A stretch of 64,000 nt of DNA from Lepidodermella squamata (taxonomy: Eukaryota; Gastrotricha), in the NCBI GenBank assembly GCA_047495785.1, contig JBLDXI010000013.1, forward strand, positions 868,001 to 932,000, in the 5' to 3' direction. Position numbers and translations under genes: made by a program. Below are positions 12,450 to 24,190 of this stretch, piece by piece (positions within the stretch are counted from its first letter, which is position 1; every line of letters begins with the position of its first letter). The notes under the pieces are model-generated. The model did not search any database. It saw only the letters and a program-made list of their open reading frames with translations, and was not told the DNA's origin.

Positions 12450-15445
12450 TCAGTTCGGATACGCATTTATCGTTTGCAAAACCCATGACATAAAGCTGCA
12501 CGGCCGAGAGTAGATCTGAAATTTAAAATTTTTGAAATTGCAAGCTAAAAGGTGGATCCAACTTACGCCGTAAAGGCCTTTACGTGCACAACCGTAGCCA
12601 TAGGATGTCTGAAATTCGCGAATTTGAGTCACTTTCACTTTCTCTTGGTTATCAAAACTTACCACACCATGAAGGTAAAATTGGTTCGTGAATGTATCGA
12701 TCTTACAAACCATGGGACCACCCGAATCCCCTTGACACGTATCGACCCCTGAAATAAATTAGACATTTATTGAAGATAAATGATATAAACAGGTGCTAGC
12801 GCACCGCCATCGATGGAGCCACCGCAAATCTACGTAAATAATAATGCTTAATGCATAGAATACTAGGGTAATGCTTCCGTATGCTACCTGTCTTGAGTTC
12901 AATTCAACGTAGTAGCCGCTTTCTGTAGTTTTTGCCTGACACGTTGGCTGATAGACCAAAGGAACGTTGGCCTTCCGAAGTTGATCCGAAGCTGTCGTTC
13001 CACCCTCACTGGTTGTGCCCCAGCCACTGATGGCGCAAGAGGTTCCCTCGTCAGCCTCCCCGCTACAAGAAGCCGGTAGCAGACATACAGGTCTTATCTA
13101 ACTTGGAAACTCGGTATTAATCTGAATTTTACATAAGAAATTTTTTACATTATCGCCGAAAGTAACAGGGTCTAGGGTAATAAAATAGAAATGTAACTCA
13201 ATTATTCAAATAAGATGCTGCAAAATCTTACCGCTAAGCTTCATTAACGCGAGATCATAGTCATGTGTCTATAATTGAGGTGGGAAGTAACATTATCATT
13301 TCAACATTCGGAACAAGCTTTACAGTGTCGTCGTAATTAGGGTGCGCAATTTCGTACTTGGCATCAATCACCAACTCGCCGCTCAACTTGGTGCTGATTG
13401 ATTGACTGCCCAAGTAAATAGTTGATTGCGGGCTGGATTCGAACGAATTCGTTTCACATGGTTAGTCGTCATTATTATTATCTTACTTAGACATTCCACG
13501 AGAAGCAATACAGTGAGCCGCTTTTAATATTTTCTGACATTAAAGAGCTTCGCTGATTTTAAAACTCTTACCAGTCATGACCCATTGCTCATTTATAAGG
13601 GATCTGTAATCTCAAATAGTTTTCAGTCTTTCAGAGATGTAGACGTCGCTTACCCTCCGCATATGGAAGTTGAACCACTTGCAACTTTGGTCTGAATCCT
13701 GACTGAATTCAAAAATGGCAAATTAGGTCTATCAAAGTGCCTTGAGAATATTGATGAATCACCTTGCCAAGGAAATTCATTCGTTTTTGTCACCCTTTAG
13801 CAGAAAAAACAGTAAGGGAACGCTTCTCGATGAATCAGCACTACTTACTGGCCGCCAACGATTCTCCCAGCATTCGATCCAGCATCGGAATACTTACTTT
13901 TACCGCAATCTGAAAAAGAAGCATGGTTTTTGTAGATTGTTACTTATAGCAAAATTTGGTTCACTTTGGTCGTTGACCCATCTCGTTAGTGTTGGTGGAG
14001 CCGGTGGGACAGGAGCGGGTGGCGCTGGCGCTGGTGTGACGGGGCCCGCCGCGGCTGGGGTTCGGCGCCTGGTTGGTCTGGTCGCCGGAGTTGCTTCATC
14101 AGTGACGACAGGCACCGGTTCTGGCGTTGGTGCCGGTGTCGTGGTAGTTACGTCGTCCAAAGCTGTTCCAGTCGTTGTTTTTATCCACTTGATTACAACA
14201 CATGGCCTGATGTAGGTTGAATAAACCCCAGCAACGCCGCATCTATCGACGATGGCTTTCACCCCGCTCAAGAAGTACTGGTTATCTGAACCGGCTGGTT
14301 TACACACCAAAGGACTGCCGTCATCACCTTTACAGGTATCAGCTGCTCCAGACGGTACCCCGGCGCAGGCCATACGTGACGTGACTTGGCGATCGATACC
14401 GTTGTTCGTGAAACCTTGCTGGCAGGCCGAGTTGGTCTGAATTTGAACTTTCGCCTTCTGCAACACGTCAGATGGCCGAGAGCTAGTTGCAGAAGTCGTA
14501 CCCCAACCCGAGATAAACGCGTCATCCCCAGCCTTACAATCGGCGGTGCATGTTTGAGGAACGCAAATAGGTTGAACTCGGTTGTTGAACGTAATACTGC
14601 CTAGATATTATTCGATTTGTTAAAAATCGAGTCTATAGCTAAAGATATACTTTCTATTTGAAGAAGCGCTATATCAAAGTCGCCAGTATCAGCGTTGTAG
14701 CTGGGGTGCTGGTAGACCTTTGATACTTTGTATGAAGCTCCATCTGACAGAGTGTGTGCGCCAACTATCGCCGTGATGTCGGAGTCTGATTTTAATTTAG
14801 TTTATTTAAGAGAACCTTTATGCCTGTAAGACCTTACCGTCAACGTAACAATGCGCAGCGGTGATGATCCATTGCTGGCTAACAATGGCTCCTCCACACA
14901 AGTAAACTCTACTGGTGGATCTGGATTTTACATTCAATCGAACATTCCACCTAGAAACCGAAGGTTCATAACTTGTCGAGTTTATATTGAATTAAACTAA
15001 CGGGTATTCATTTTGCTGAGCGGCGCTTCCGCCAAGAACCCTGCTGCTACTTGACCTGGCAGGCAAGTTTCTATTGTAGAAAGCGCTGTCGTCGCCTTCT
15101 CCTGCTGGTGGCTCATACATATTGTAGCCACAAGTTCCCGATGGAATATTGTAAGTATTAGGCGGGGGCGGTGGAGGGGGTGTCATGGGAACGGGGACTT
15201 GATTGGGACTTGGAGCCGGGGTTGACGGGGCTGGAGAAAGAGTTATCTCAAGTTTGTTCGCTATCGTTGTAGTCGGCGCAGATTGGGGTGAAGGCGCTGA
15301 AGGAGAAGGTGGAGAACCCAGGCAAGCATTCACAGAGTCAAGATGAACTGCTAATCAAATTTGAAAATTATACATTTGTGCTTTGATTGGGCTCATCAAA
15401 CAAACCAGTGCAAAGAAGAAGGTAAAAAATGGATGTCACCGCCAT
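12450..15445 (-). CDS. P3: didomain S1 protease (pseudoprotease + active-type protease)
   Basis: Signal peptide exon starts at 15445 ([12 protein letters not shown]), followed by a Pro/Ser-rich spacer with IPSGTCG. Domain 1 begins [14 protein letters not shown] and retains the His (ITAAHC) and Asp (DFDIALL), but the serine motif is [11 protein letters not shown]: Ser195 is Asp (codon 14322-14320) and Gly197 is Ser. A linker of Thr, Pro and Ala (about 13990-14150) joins domain 2, which has a canonical activation site GRIVGGQ near 13865, AAHC (around 13530), [10 protein letters not shown] (around 13245) and [10 protein letters not shown] (around 12725) with Asp189. It ends shortly after the last helix ([12 protein letters not shown]) without the basic tail of P1 and P2. 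Domain 2 is expected to be an active trypsin-like protease. Confidence 0.88.
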
Positions 15446-16030
15446 GATGACACCAGCTAAAATGAAGTGTTAAAATCACACTTGGTATATAGTGAAACAG
15501 TTCACTTAAAAGTTATTTGTTATTTGTTTGTTGCTATTAAAACAACACGTTTTGTTGAAAAAATTACGCTTAAAAGGCAACAAGAGAGCCTGGTATGTGT
15601 AGTTATGTCATGCCTTCAAGTTACACGCGGACTACACGGGCGATCGCCAGTTGTAGCGAACTTTAACAACACACGAACACGACCTATACCGCCCCCTATC
15701 ACGAGCCTCACTTTAACTATTACTATACAATCTTGCATCCACCTAGGCTCGTGACAACATTTGAATGTACACTTTTTACCGTGTAGTCTTCGTATCAGCT
15801 TTCCTCCAGTAATCGGCTTTCGCGGCCGCCGAAGCACAGACATAAATAATGTTTGAAAATAAAAAAGATAAGAAGCATTTATTTGATACACGAATAATTC
15901 AGAATGAAATAGCTGTAGTTTTGAAATTAAATTCCTTTATGTTGATTAATTTTGAATTGTCCGCCATCAATTGCTCTCCCTAAAAGAGAACACAGCAATA
16001 AGGTGGTATTCGAAAGGACTTGAGCGTCAC
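15446..16030. promoter_or_regulatory. P3 promoter (TATATA) and P4 3' UTR
   Basis: A TATATA element at about 15486-15491 lies some 45 nt upstream of the P3 start codon. A minus-strand AATAAA (TTTATT at 15878-15883) sits about 150 nt past the P4 stop and probably ends P4 transcripts. No further gene recognised. Confidence 0.45.
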
Positions 16031-19001
16031 TTACATTGTGCCAACGATCCAATCCATGAATTCTCGATGACATGGACGCGTGTATACCTAGGCGGAACAG
16101 TGATTACAACTATTGTAGAAAAGTGTTACTCTTACCCCATAATGTCCTTTCTGTCCGCAGCCATAGCCAAAAGATGTCTTTGCGAAATCATAAAAAATTA
16201 TTACATTACGGCTTTAAGCGTTAGCATGAACTCACCACTCCCTGTAAATAATATCTTTCCTTTGAGCCTTCTTTCTTGGGACAGGCCAGTGGACCTCCGG
16301 AGTCGCCCTGGCATGTATCTATGCCTGTTTGTCAACTTTTATTACAGTTGCTATGATGCTCATGATAAACTGACCTCCTTCTTCATAACCAGCACATATC
16401 TGTAGGAAGACAATGTACTTAACAAATAATCTAAACATTTTTAGCGTAAAGTAACCTTGCCCATCGTTGACACCGATCCTCCTGAAAGACTATCTAGCAT
16501 TTGGGTGCAAATTTCGTCTGAAACAATGGGCACAGTGGCCTTTTGCAGCGCATCGGAAAACGACTTCGGAGAGTCGGGGTCCGTTTTGCCCCAACCAGTA
16601 ATCACGCATTCCGTGCCAGGAGGAAATTCGTTCGTGCATCCTGACTCTAACATGCATATTGGCCGAATCTTTAGGAGGGAATTCATAAATTATTGAAAAT
16701 ATTTTAAAATGCCAATTGCCGATCTTACGCTATTCGTGTAATTCACTGGTCCTGTAAAAATAAAATATTTAGTTAGATAAATGTTTACCATATGATGAAC
16801 TCACTGTCTAATTTGAGTAGAGCAATATCGTAGTCCTTTTCAAGTGAAACACAATAATCAGAACGGGCTGTTCAGCAATATTTTTTCAAACCTTCGATCC
16901 TTCTCGGTACAGGAAATGAGGTATTTGCAGAACAGCATCTCGTATTACCTGAATATTCACCAACATTGTTGACAGAGTGTGGCTGCCAAGGTGGATTTTG
17001 AAAGTTGACCTAGCAAAGACTTTAATAATATATCAGGAAGTCATCGAAGTAAAATTGCCATACTTTGGATTGACTTTTCTTCCGACGATACAATGGGCAG
17101 CTGAAATTTTTATTTTGGCTTTATGTGTGATGGCCTTTATTTGTGAAAGAACTCACCCGTCAGCACCCATTTCATACCAATAAGCGAGCTGTGTAGATGG
17201 GAGTACTAATTATTAGACTACTTTTTACTAAATAAAGCGCTCCCTACCCGCCGCAGATAGACCGCTTTTCAGTCCCCGGTGTAATGGTAACGACCCGAGC
17301 TAATAGGAAAAAGGATACTGATTTACAGCTGTAATAAAACAAGAAGGTTGTTAACCTTGCCATGGGAATTCATTCATGTCGGCATTCCTGTGTCGCAAAT
17401 TCTTTAGTTTCAATTTCTTGTGAAAGGATGTAAACCTACTCTCCAAAAAGGATCCTAGAATTACCATCATTCCTGATGCCACATAACGGATTATTCCGCC
17501 AGGTGCGCAAGTAGCTAGTTTTAGTTGTTGCCTCAGTTTCTAGCTCGGCTGTTGTAGTTTGCTTCGTAGTCGCTGCTTCGGTCACGATCGGCTCCTCTGT
17601 TGCTGTATCTTGTATTGGGGTCGTAGCTGGTGTTTTAGCTGTACTGGTTGAGGCGATAGTTGTAGAGAAACTTATCCCCGTTTTGCTTTTGATCCAATCG
17701 ATGAAGTAACAGGGGCGGGTGTACACTGTATAGACCCCAGGTGTTCCACATTTCTCAACGAAAGACTTGATGCCACTCAGGAAATACTGGTTATTTTCGC
17801 GCTTGCATGACAAAGGATCGCCATGATCATCTTTTGTGAGGACAAGATAAATGAGAATATGAGCATCCTGAAAAACATGGTAAATTCATACGCTTGCAGG
17901 TATCTGCCGATCCGGATGGAAGACCTGCGCAAAGCATATGAGGGCGAACTTTCTTATCAATGCCATTTTGTTTGAAGCCCCTGTTGCAGGTCGTGTTTGA
18001 GACAAGCGGAACTTCAACAGGATCAGCGTCCCAGCCGGAAGCAATCAAGCTATCAGACCCGATACAGTCTAGGGAGCAATCCGCCGGAAGGCATACTGGT
18101 TGCACAAGATCCGAGAAAACAAGCGGACCTGAAATGGTTCAACTGGTTGGAAGCAAAATCGGAGCAAAATAATATGCTAAAACTTGAAAGATGAAGCAGA
18201 GCAATGTCGAAATCGTTGTTGCCAGTGCCTTTAAAGTGAGTGTGCTTGTATGATTTCAGCACTTTGATGTGAGCGATTGGACGGTTTGAGGATCTCTTTA
18301 ACACAGCCGAGCCACCAACAGTCACCATTATATCGGCATTATCTGCAAAAGTAATACCATAGGTAACTATAAAGCTGAATCTTTCGCAATCAATACCGTC
18401 GCTTATTAGGCAATGTGCCGCAGTGATCACCCACTCCTTATCGATGATTGCGCCGCCGCATACATGTGTCCTTCCTGATCCTAGGTCTTTAATTGTAATT
18501 CCAGCCTGCCATCTTGAAAAACGATTGGTGTTATTAGAAAGTCACGAGGGAAATGAATTAATTAACGGAAAATCCAATTTTTGATTGGTGACAACGCGAG
18601 CAACATCCCGAGAAGGATCTTCCGATAGGTTCGCGGCTGTTAGCCCGCAAGTTCCTGCTGGAATCGTAGTTTTCGGAAAACCATCCGGTGTTTCAGATGA
18701 AATCCCCGTTTTCGTCGGAGAATTCAAGTCGTCATTTCCAGACCGATCATTCAGGTTCAATATTTGGGGCGGGGGTGGAGGCGGCGTTGGTGCTGGTGCC
18801 GGAGCTTGCACAGGAGCTGGAGGTGATGGTGGGCTGGCGTTGAAACACGATTGGACCTCGTTTAATTCTGAAAATATTCTGCGTAAACGTAGAGTCGCGA
18901 ATGATAGAAAAAGCCACACCAGAGAGCAATAATATTGAGGTCCAGATGAAATTTAAAATTCCGAATTTACTCGGCCTTCTCTTGCCTGGTGTGGGAACCA
19001 T
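16031..19001 (-). CDS. P4: didomain S1 protease (pseudoprotease + active-type protease)
   Basis: Start at 19001 ([13 protein letters not shown] followed by a hydrophobic signal/anchor stretch), then a Pro-rich spacer and IPAGTCG. Domain 1 keeps ITAAHC and NDFDIALL but the serine region, reconstructed across an intron, reads [11 protein letters not shown]: Ser195 is His (codon 17825-17823), with Gly193 and Gly197 also changed. The Thr-rich linker (about 17500-17660) leads to domain 2, which starts [17 protein letters not shown] (an Arg activation site), with AAHC (near 17097), [10 protein letters not shown] (near 16830) and [10 protein letters not shown] (near 16300). The last exon ends DWIVGTM-stop at 16031; that stop overlaps a good splice-donor sequence (AT|GTAAGT), so a further 3' exon cannot be excluded. 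Domain 2 should be an active trypsin-type enzyme. Confidence 0.85.
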
Positions 19002-19562
19002 TTTACATGCACACTCGCCGAAATGAGTAAAAAAAAAAAATTTTTGTAGTATGTGAGACTATTTTTCTGAAACTGCCTGCAGTCTATTGTCTCTCAAAAA
19101 GTGTTTGTCCCTTCGCATTTTATAGTCATCCTTTTATCTTAGTTGCAATGTCTCATTTTTCATGGCTTGATGTCAAAGAAAGGCTCCATCAAAGGAATGA
19201 ATTCATTTTTGAAGCCGTCCATTATGAAGTGGCTAAACAGCGTAACAATTATTTTTTACTCTTGTAACAGCGTAAAAAAGCGATTCGCCCGCGAATGCGT
19301 ACGAAGCATTTTTTGAAAGGTGCATGGCTTGCTAGCGCCTTTGTTTTTTTGTAATCACAGAACTGTGTTCACACGCGTAATAAAGTATCGCAACATATCG
19401 CAGAATAAAGACGAAGTTTAGTGCAAACTCTGCATTTTAGGGGCGACAGGTTCCATTTCTGAGCACTATCTGTTAAAAACCACAAAAAGTCCAAGTAAGA
19501 TTTTCGTATTCAAGCCTGACTCCTGACTTATTCACTCTTAGGTATTTTTTAGCCCTTGAAAT
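19002..19562. promoter_or_regulatory. Divergent intergenic region between P4 and the plus-strand Cys-rich genes
   Basis: About 560 bp separating P4 (minus) from the first cysteine-rich gene (plus), so it should carry both promoters. A minus-strand TATAAAA lies near 19116-19123. Nothing else recognised. Confidence 0.45.
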
Positions 19563-19978
19563 ATGAGCAACTGCTTCATCGCCATCAGCTGTTGTCTCTT
19601 GATCTTAGCGAGCAATTGCAGAGCTATGTCGGATATTTTAGACTCACCTTATTTCGGTAATCTTGCCAGGACTAATATTGGCTGCCAAATCAATTTGAAA
19701 TTCAGGAAATATCATAATTACATGCATGTGTCGAAGCGACTCGGATTGCTTTTCGTGCGGTGACGCAGGAACGCCTTTGACTTGTGTTGATAGGTAAAGT
19801 TTTAGTTGATCTAATGGTACAAGACACGCTCTTCGTATGACTTGTGAGCAGGACTTGTCAATGCCCAAGTACTCACCATCCGGTTTATGACCCTAACAAC
19901 TTTCGCGGCTGGCGATGCAGGCCAAGTTGGAACAGCATTCAATGGCTGGTAATGGATGGTAACAGAAGAAGATACTAA
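19563..19978 (+). CDS. Small secreted eight-cysteine protein, copy 1
   Basis: Three exons, 19563-19656, 19706-19793 and 19852-19978, total 309 nt (102 residues). Each junction has GT/AG sites and matching phases, and the exon pattern is the same as in copy 2. Residues 1-21 form a signal peptide (MSNCFIAISCCLLILAS), followed by MSDILDSPYFGN. The mature part has eight cysteines spaced C-x-C-x5-C-x2-C-x7-C-x3-C-x-C-x14-C and ends in a Trp-rich, basic tail (WNSIQWLVMDGNRRRY). The first half (CRSDSDC) is faintly like small disulfide-rich modules such as EB or EGF-like repeats, but I do not recognise the family. It is transcribed opposite to the protease genes that flank it. Confidence 0.75.
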
Positions 19979-20156
19979 TCTCTTTATCATGATTCTCAGC
20001 ATTCTCCCGATTAATACTGCCTCCGAGTGTCTAGTTGTTTTGCATGTTATTTTTCTACGATGAGTGTCTAATTACTTTAATGCGGATCAATTAAAATTGC
20101 TAGCTGCAAACAATATACCCATGCCTCTAACTCAACAATAGGGCATATTTTGAAAG

Positions 20157-20583
20157 ATGAATAACGCTTACTTGGCTGCTCTGTTTCTCGCCGTCATATG
20201 TGTTACTGGCTGTTATTCAATGTCCGACATCCTGGACTCGCCAACTTTCGGTATAACTTCTTCCAGCCTCATACTGTTGTTAAACCGATTTTTCGTATTT
20301 TTCAAGGGAACTACGTCTTCACCTGCTACTGCTCCAGGGACTCTGACTGTGATCTATGTGGAGACGGCATCCGGTTAACCTGCGTCGATAGGTTTTAATT
20401 ATTTTTCTCAATCCTTTTCTCTTTAAAATGCCCATCTTCGGTAAAAGGAAATGTCAGTGCAAGCCTGGTTATCGTCCAGTTTACAATGACGGGGCCTTCA
20501 AGGGCTGGTCCTGCACTCCCAACTGGAACGACATTGTCTGGGCTACTGCCCCTACCGTTGTGCCGCCAGTACCTGGCAAGTAG
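20157..20583 (+). CDS. Small secreted eight-cysteine protein, copy 2
   Basis: Paralogue of the gene at 19563. Exons 20157-20250, 20307-20391 and 20448-20583 total 315 nt (104 residues), with identical intron positions and phases. Signal peptide MNNAYLAALFLAVICV, then MSDILDSPTFGN, shared almost exactly with copy 1. The cysteine framework is retained (CYC, SDC, CGDG, LTC, CQC, WSC), followed by WNDIVWATAP and a Pro/Val-rich end. AATAAA at 20658-20663 lies 75 nt past the stop, so the transcript ends just before the convergent P5 3' end. Function unknown; secretion is inferred from the signal peptide. Confidence 0.8.
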
Positions 20584-20691
20584 TGTTAACTAAGACAAGT
20601 CCATTTATGTCAATCTTGCAAATATTTTCGGATTTTATTTTGGTTTAAGAATTCTAGAATAAAAGAATATCAGTTTTCTCATAGTTAAATT

Positions 20692-23600
20692 TCAATCGTC
20701 CTCTTCTCCGTCGGCAACTAAGCGATTTCTCCGCGTGGTCGTAGTCGCCAACCTTCGTTGGTTGCCGGCAGGAGTTGAAACTTTTCTTGTCGTTGCTCGG
20801 CTAGGTGTCGTTTTGGCTCGGGTAGCTGCAGCTCGTGGTGTACTCCTAGCGCTGTTCACTCCTCGCCTGGCACCACCGTCCTCCGCTAGAACCGAGTTGA
20901 TCCAATCGAGATAAGCACAGGGCCTCGCGTACACTCCTAAAAGAATTATTTCTCAAGTTATCCTAGAATTATTCAGCGATCAACTTACCGACATATCCAG
21001 CTAAGGCACAGCCCTCTCCGAATGATGTCTAATGAGTATTCTTGAATTATTAAGTATTACTTGAACCATCATTCAACTAACCACTCCATTTAAATAATAT
21101 TTTCCATTTTTTGTGCAGACCAAGGGACCACCTGAGTCACCCTATTTTAAGGACAACCAGACATAAATTTCGTCAACCTTTAAATTAGACAGATTTTACC
21201 TGGCAAGTATCAATACCACCTGCTGTATCTCCAGCGCAAATCTGTGGAAAACTTTTGATTAAGCAGCAATCCTAAATTTGGTTAAAGATGTACCATTCCC
21301 TCCGTAATAACCCTTTTCTTTGGCGAATTGATGTAAATATCTGCACATTGATCACGCGGAGCAATAGGGACACTCGCTTTTTGTAGTTCATCCCCAGCCT
21401 GGCCATTACTCAAATCAACCAGACCCCATCCTAAAAAATTCAGTATTATTTATTTAAAACCCTGATTCGATCCTTACCTGAAATAAAACAACTAGTGCCT
21501 GCTGGCTCCTCCTCTGCACAGTTCTGCAGTAAGCAAACTGGTTTGACAGTATCGCTGTACTCAAACGCAGCTATTAAAATTTAATGTATGTTATCTACTA
21601 TGAATGTGAAATTCTGGCAAAAAAAATTCACCGTCAAGCTTCAGCAAGGCTATATCGTTGAAATTAGTAGCTTCGTCGTATTGTGGATGGCACACCTCTT
21701 TCGCGATTGTGTAAGTTCGAGTTTCAGGTTTATCACGGTCATCGTATTGGTTTTGGATGCCGATAAATGCCGATACTACGTAACTAATCACAGTTGTGAA
21801 TGAGCTTATTACCTTGGCGAAAATTAACGAGTGTTACTTCTTATTATGAGTTTGACAGACACAATGAGCAGCTGTAAACGCAAGAGATTAAAGTGCATAT
21901 TGATTTAGGATCGGTAATTTGTTATACCTGTTAAAACCCATTGATGGTTGATAATAGAACTAGTGTGAATAGGAAGAGTGGTATAAGTACTTGGTGAGAA
22001 GAAAGCGCAATACCCTCCACAAAGTTCGGAAGTTCCCATGTCCGGATCTTTAGATATAAGCAGAACCTGCCAAGGGAATTCATTTTGCTTTGACGAGATT
22101 CCTGGAAATATATTAGTTCAAGTTGATGACAGACTGATTTTCGCGATATTGGCAGAACCAACCCCCAATTATTCTCGACAGATTCCCCATTTTCCTTGCT
22201 GAATTGATAGCTTTGAAGGTGAAAGCTCGAATCGCTTGCGGATATTTGTTTGTGCCGCATTCTAAAACAAATATGATGGGTACTTATAATAATTTGCTAT
22301 TTGAAATTGTATTACGATCGTCATTAGCCCAAGACGTGGTTGGACTGGGTGCTGGGTTGGTGGCTGCTGTTGAATCTGTGCTCGGAGCATCAGTAGGAGG
22401 GTCCGTAGGCCTTGCTGTTGTTGCTGTTGCTGAAGGTTTAGTTGACGGGCTTCTATTCGGCACGGGCCTGGCTGTAGAGGCGACAGAAGCCGCCTGGGTA
22501 GTCTTTAGGCCATTCTGAGTGACGCGATCGATCCAGTCTATCACAGCACTGAATCTGACTTAAGAGCAATCGAGAAATTCGGGTATGAAATTAACTTACC
22601 ACGGCTTAGTGTAGGTTGAGTAGAAGCCACTAACACTGCACTTATCAACCACGGACTTCACCCCACTGAGTAAGTAAGCATTGCCACCGCTACCTGTCGG
22701 CTTACATGACAAAGGACCACCGTCGTCGCCCTTGCAAGTGTCAGTTATCAAGGTTTTTGAAACCGTATCCCCAGCACACACCATCCGATCAGTTACCCGA
22801 CGTTTCACGCCGTTGTCATTAAACCCCTTTTGGCAGGCCTCTTTCGTAACAATTTGAACTGTACCCTTTTGCAGAACCTGCGTTGGTAGTTGTGTTTGGT
22901 CGATGGTTGACGTTCCCCAGCCAGATATCATGGCATTGTCACCTGGCACGCAGTCATCATCGCAAGTACGAGGGACACAAATCGGCTGGATCTTTTCATT
23001 GTATTCAAGCGGGGCTGAATCGGGAAAGGTTTCATCGAAATCAAATGTTTTCAATGATTTAATTACTTTCAAGCTCCAGCAAAGCGATGTCGTAGTCGTA
23101 GGAAGTCGAGTTGTACTTAGGATGGCGTGAGGCCCTTTTCACTTTTACTGACGTTGCTTCGGCAGACTCTCGACCGAGACAATGGCCACCTGCGTATACT
23201 GTGATCGTCACGCGGTAGTTATCTATTTAAAGTGTAAAGACTCTTAGGACATAAGTCTAGGTTTAATCCGACCATCAAAGAAGACGCAATGAGCTGCTGT
23301 GATAACGTAGTCTGACAGGATGATGGATCCGCCACACATCTGATATTTCCCACTTGATGGATTCAAAGACACAATTCGCACCTGCCACCTGAATAAAAAA
23401 CTGAGTATAACTTGCTTATCAGGAATTCAGAGATTGCATACGGAATTTCGTTTTGTTTTGAATTCACGCCCATAAGGGCGTTCATCGGATTCACCATGTA
23501 CGCATTTACACCGCAAGATCCGGTCGGAATGGCATTTTCAAAGGTCGGCGCATCGCCAGCTGGGCAGGGTCGCTGAGGATCAGGCGTTGCGATTGGATCA

Positions 23601-23820
23601 ACTACGAATGTGTTCGGTGCAGGTTGATCCCTTATGGTATTGCCGGAACTGTCAGGAGGTGTGGTCGAAGCTGCAGCAGGTTGCTTGGATGTGCAGCAAT
23701 ATCCCTTTTGCACAACTTGATACAAGAATTTTCATATTTCTATCGGCTAAGCCAACGGCGTTTCTCCTTACCTTGAAAGAAAACGGCTAGCACCAAAATC
23801 AGCAATCGACAGCAAATCAT
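20692..23820 (-). CDS. P5: didomain S1 protease (pseudoprotease + active-type protease)
   Basis: Start 23820, signal peptide MICCRLLILVLAVFF, then a Cys/Ser/Pro-rich spacer and IPTGSCG. Domain 1 lacks a basic activation site (NALMGVNSKQNE), keeps ITAAHC and YDYDIALLEL, but has CKGDDGGPLSC: Ser195 is Asp (codon 22724-22722). A Thr/Ala/Pro linker (about 22330-22500) leads to domain 2, with AAHC (near 21858), FNDIALLKL (near 21650) and [10 protein letters not shown] split by an intron (about 21130-21220). The tail is Arg/Thr-rich and ends in acidic GEEDD. Domain 2 is expected to be an active trypsin-like enzyme. The 5' exon of this gene was copied into the P6-P7 spacer (26941-27116). Confidence 0.87.
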
Positions 23821-24190
23821 TGATGCGAAACCGATGGAACGGATGTGATTACAGGTGAAATAAGTATTTAAACTGGAGGTGTGTGCTGTGTTCTTTATTC
23901 ACAGAGCGGCATCTTTTTACTATGTCAGCTTTCACGTGTTCGGTGTTATATGCAGCATCTTTCGTGTACAATTACTTTCCGCTTTCAGTGGCGTCTTACA
24001 TCACGACATCATTTAACATGAAGAACTTTAAAGCAATTATTTCATAAAATGGACTTTTTACTATGCATTCACTATCCGCTCGTCGTGAGTGCCAAATGAA
24101 GTCAGAAATATGAATGATTTCAACAACTGAATCACACGCGAATTCGATACAATAGGTTTTATTGAAAATAATACTTCAATGAAATTTAAA
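23821..24190. other. Intergenic between P5 and P6 (duplicated near 28.2 kb)
   Basis: Contains the P5 promoter (a TTTAAATA element near 23865) and the P6 3' UTR. Its part around 23935-24030 recurs, diverged, at about 28245-28340, showing that it belongs to the segment duplicated with P6/P7. Confidence 0.55.

Noticed and set aside
13742-14215. 157-codon plus-strand open frame
   Set aside because: Antisense shadow of the P3 linker and domain 1 exon, which has clear homology on the minus strand.
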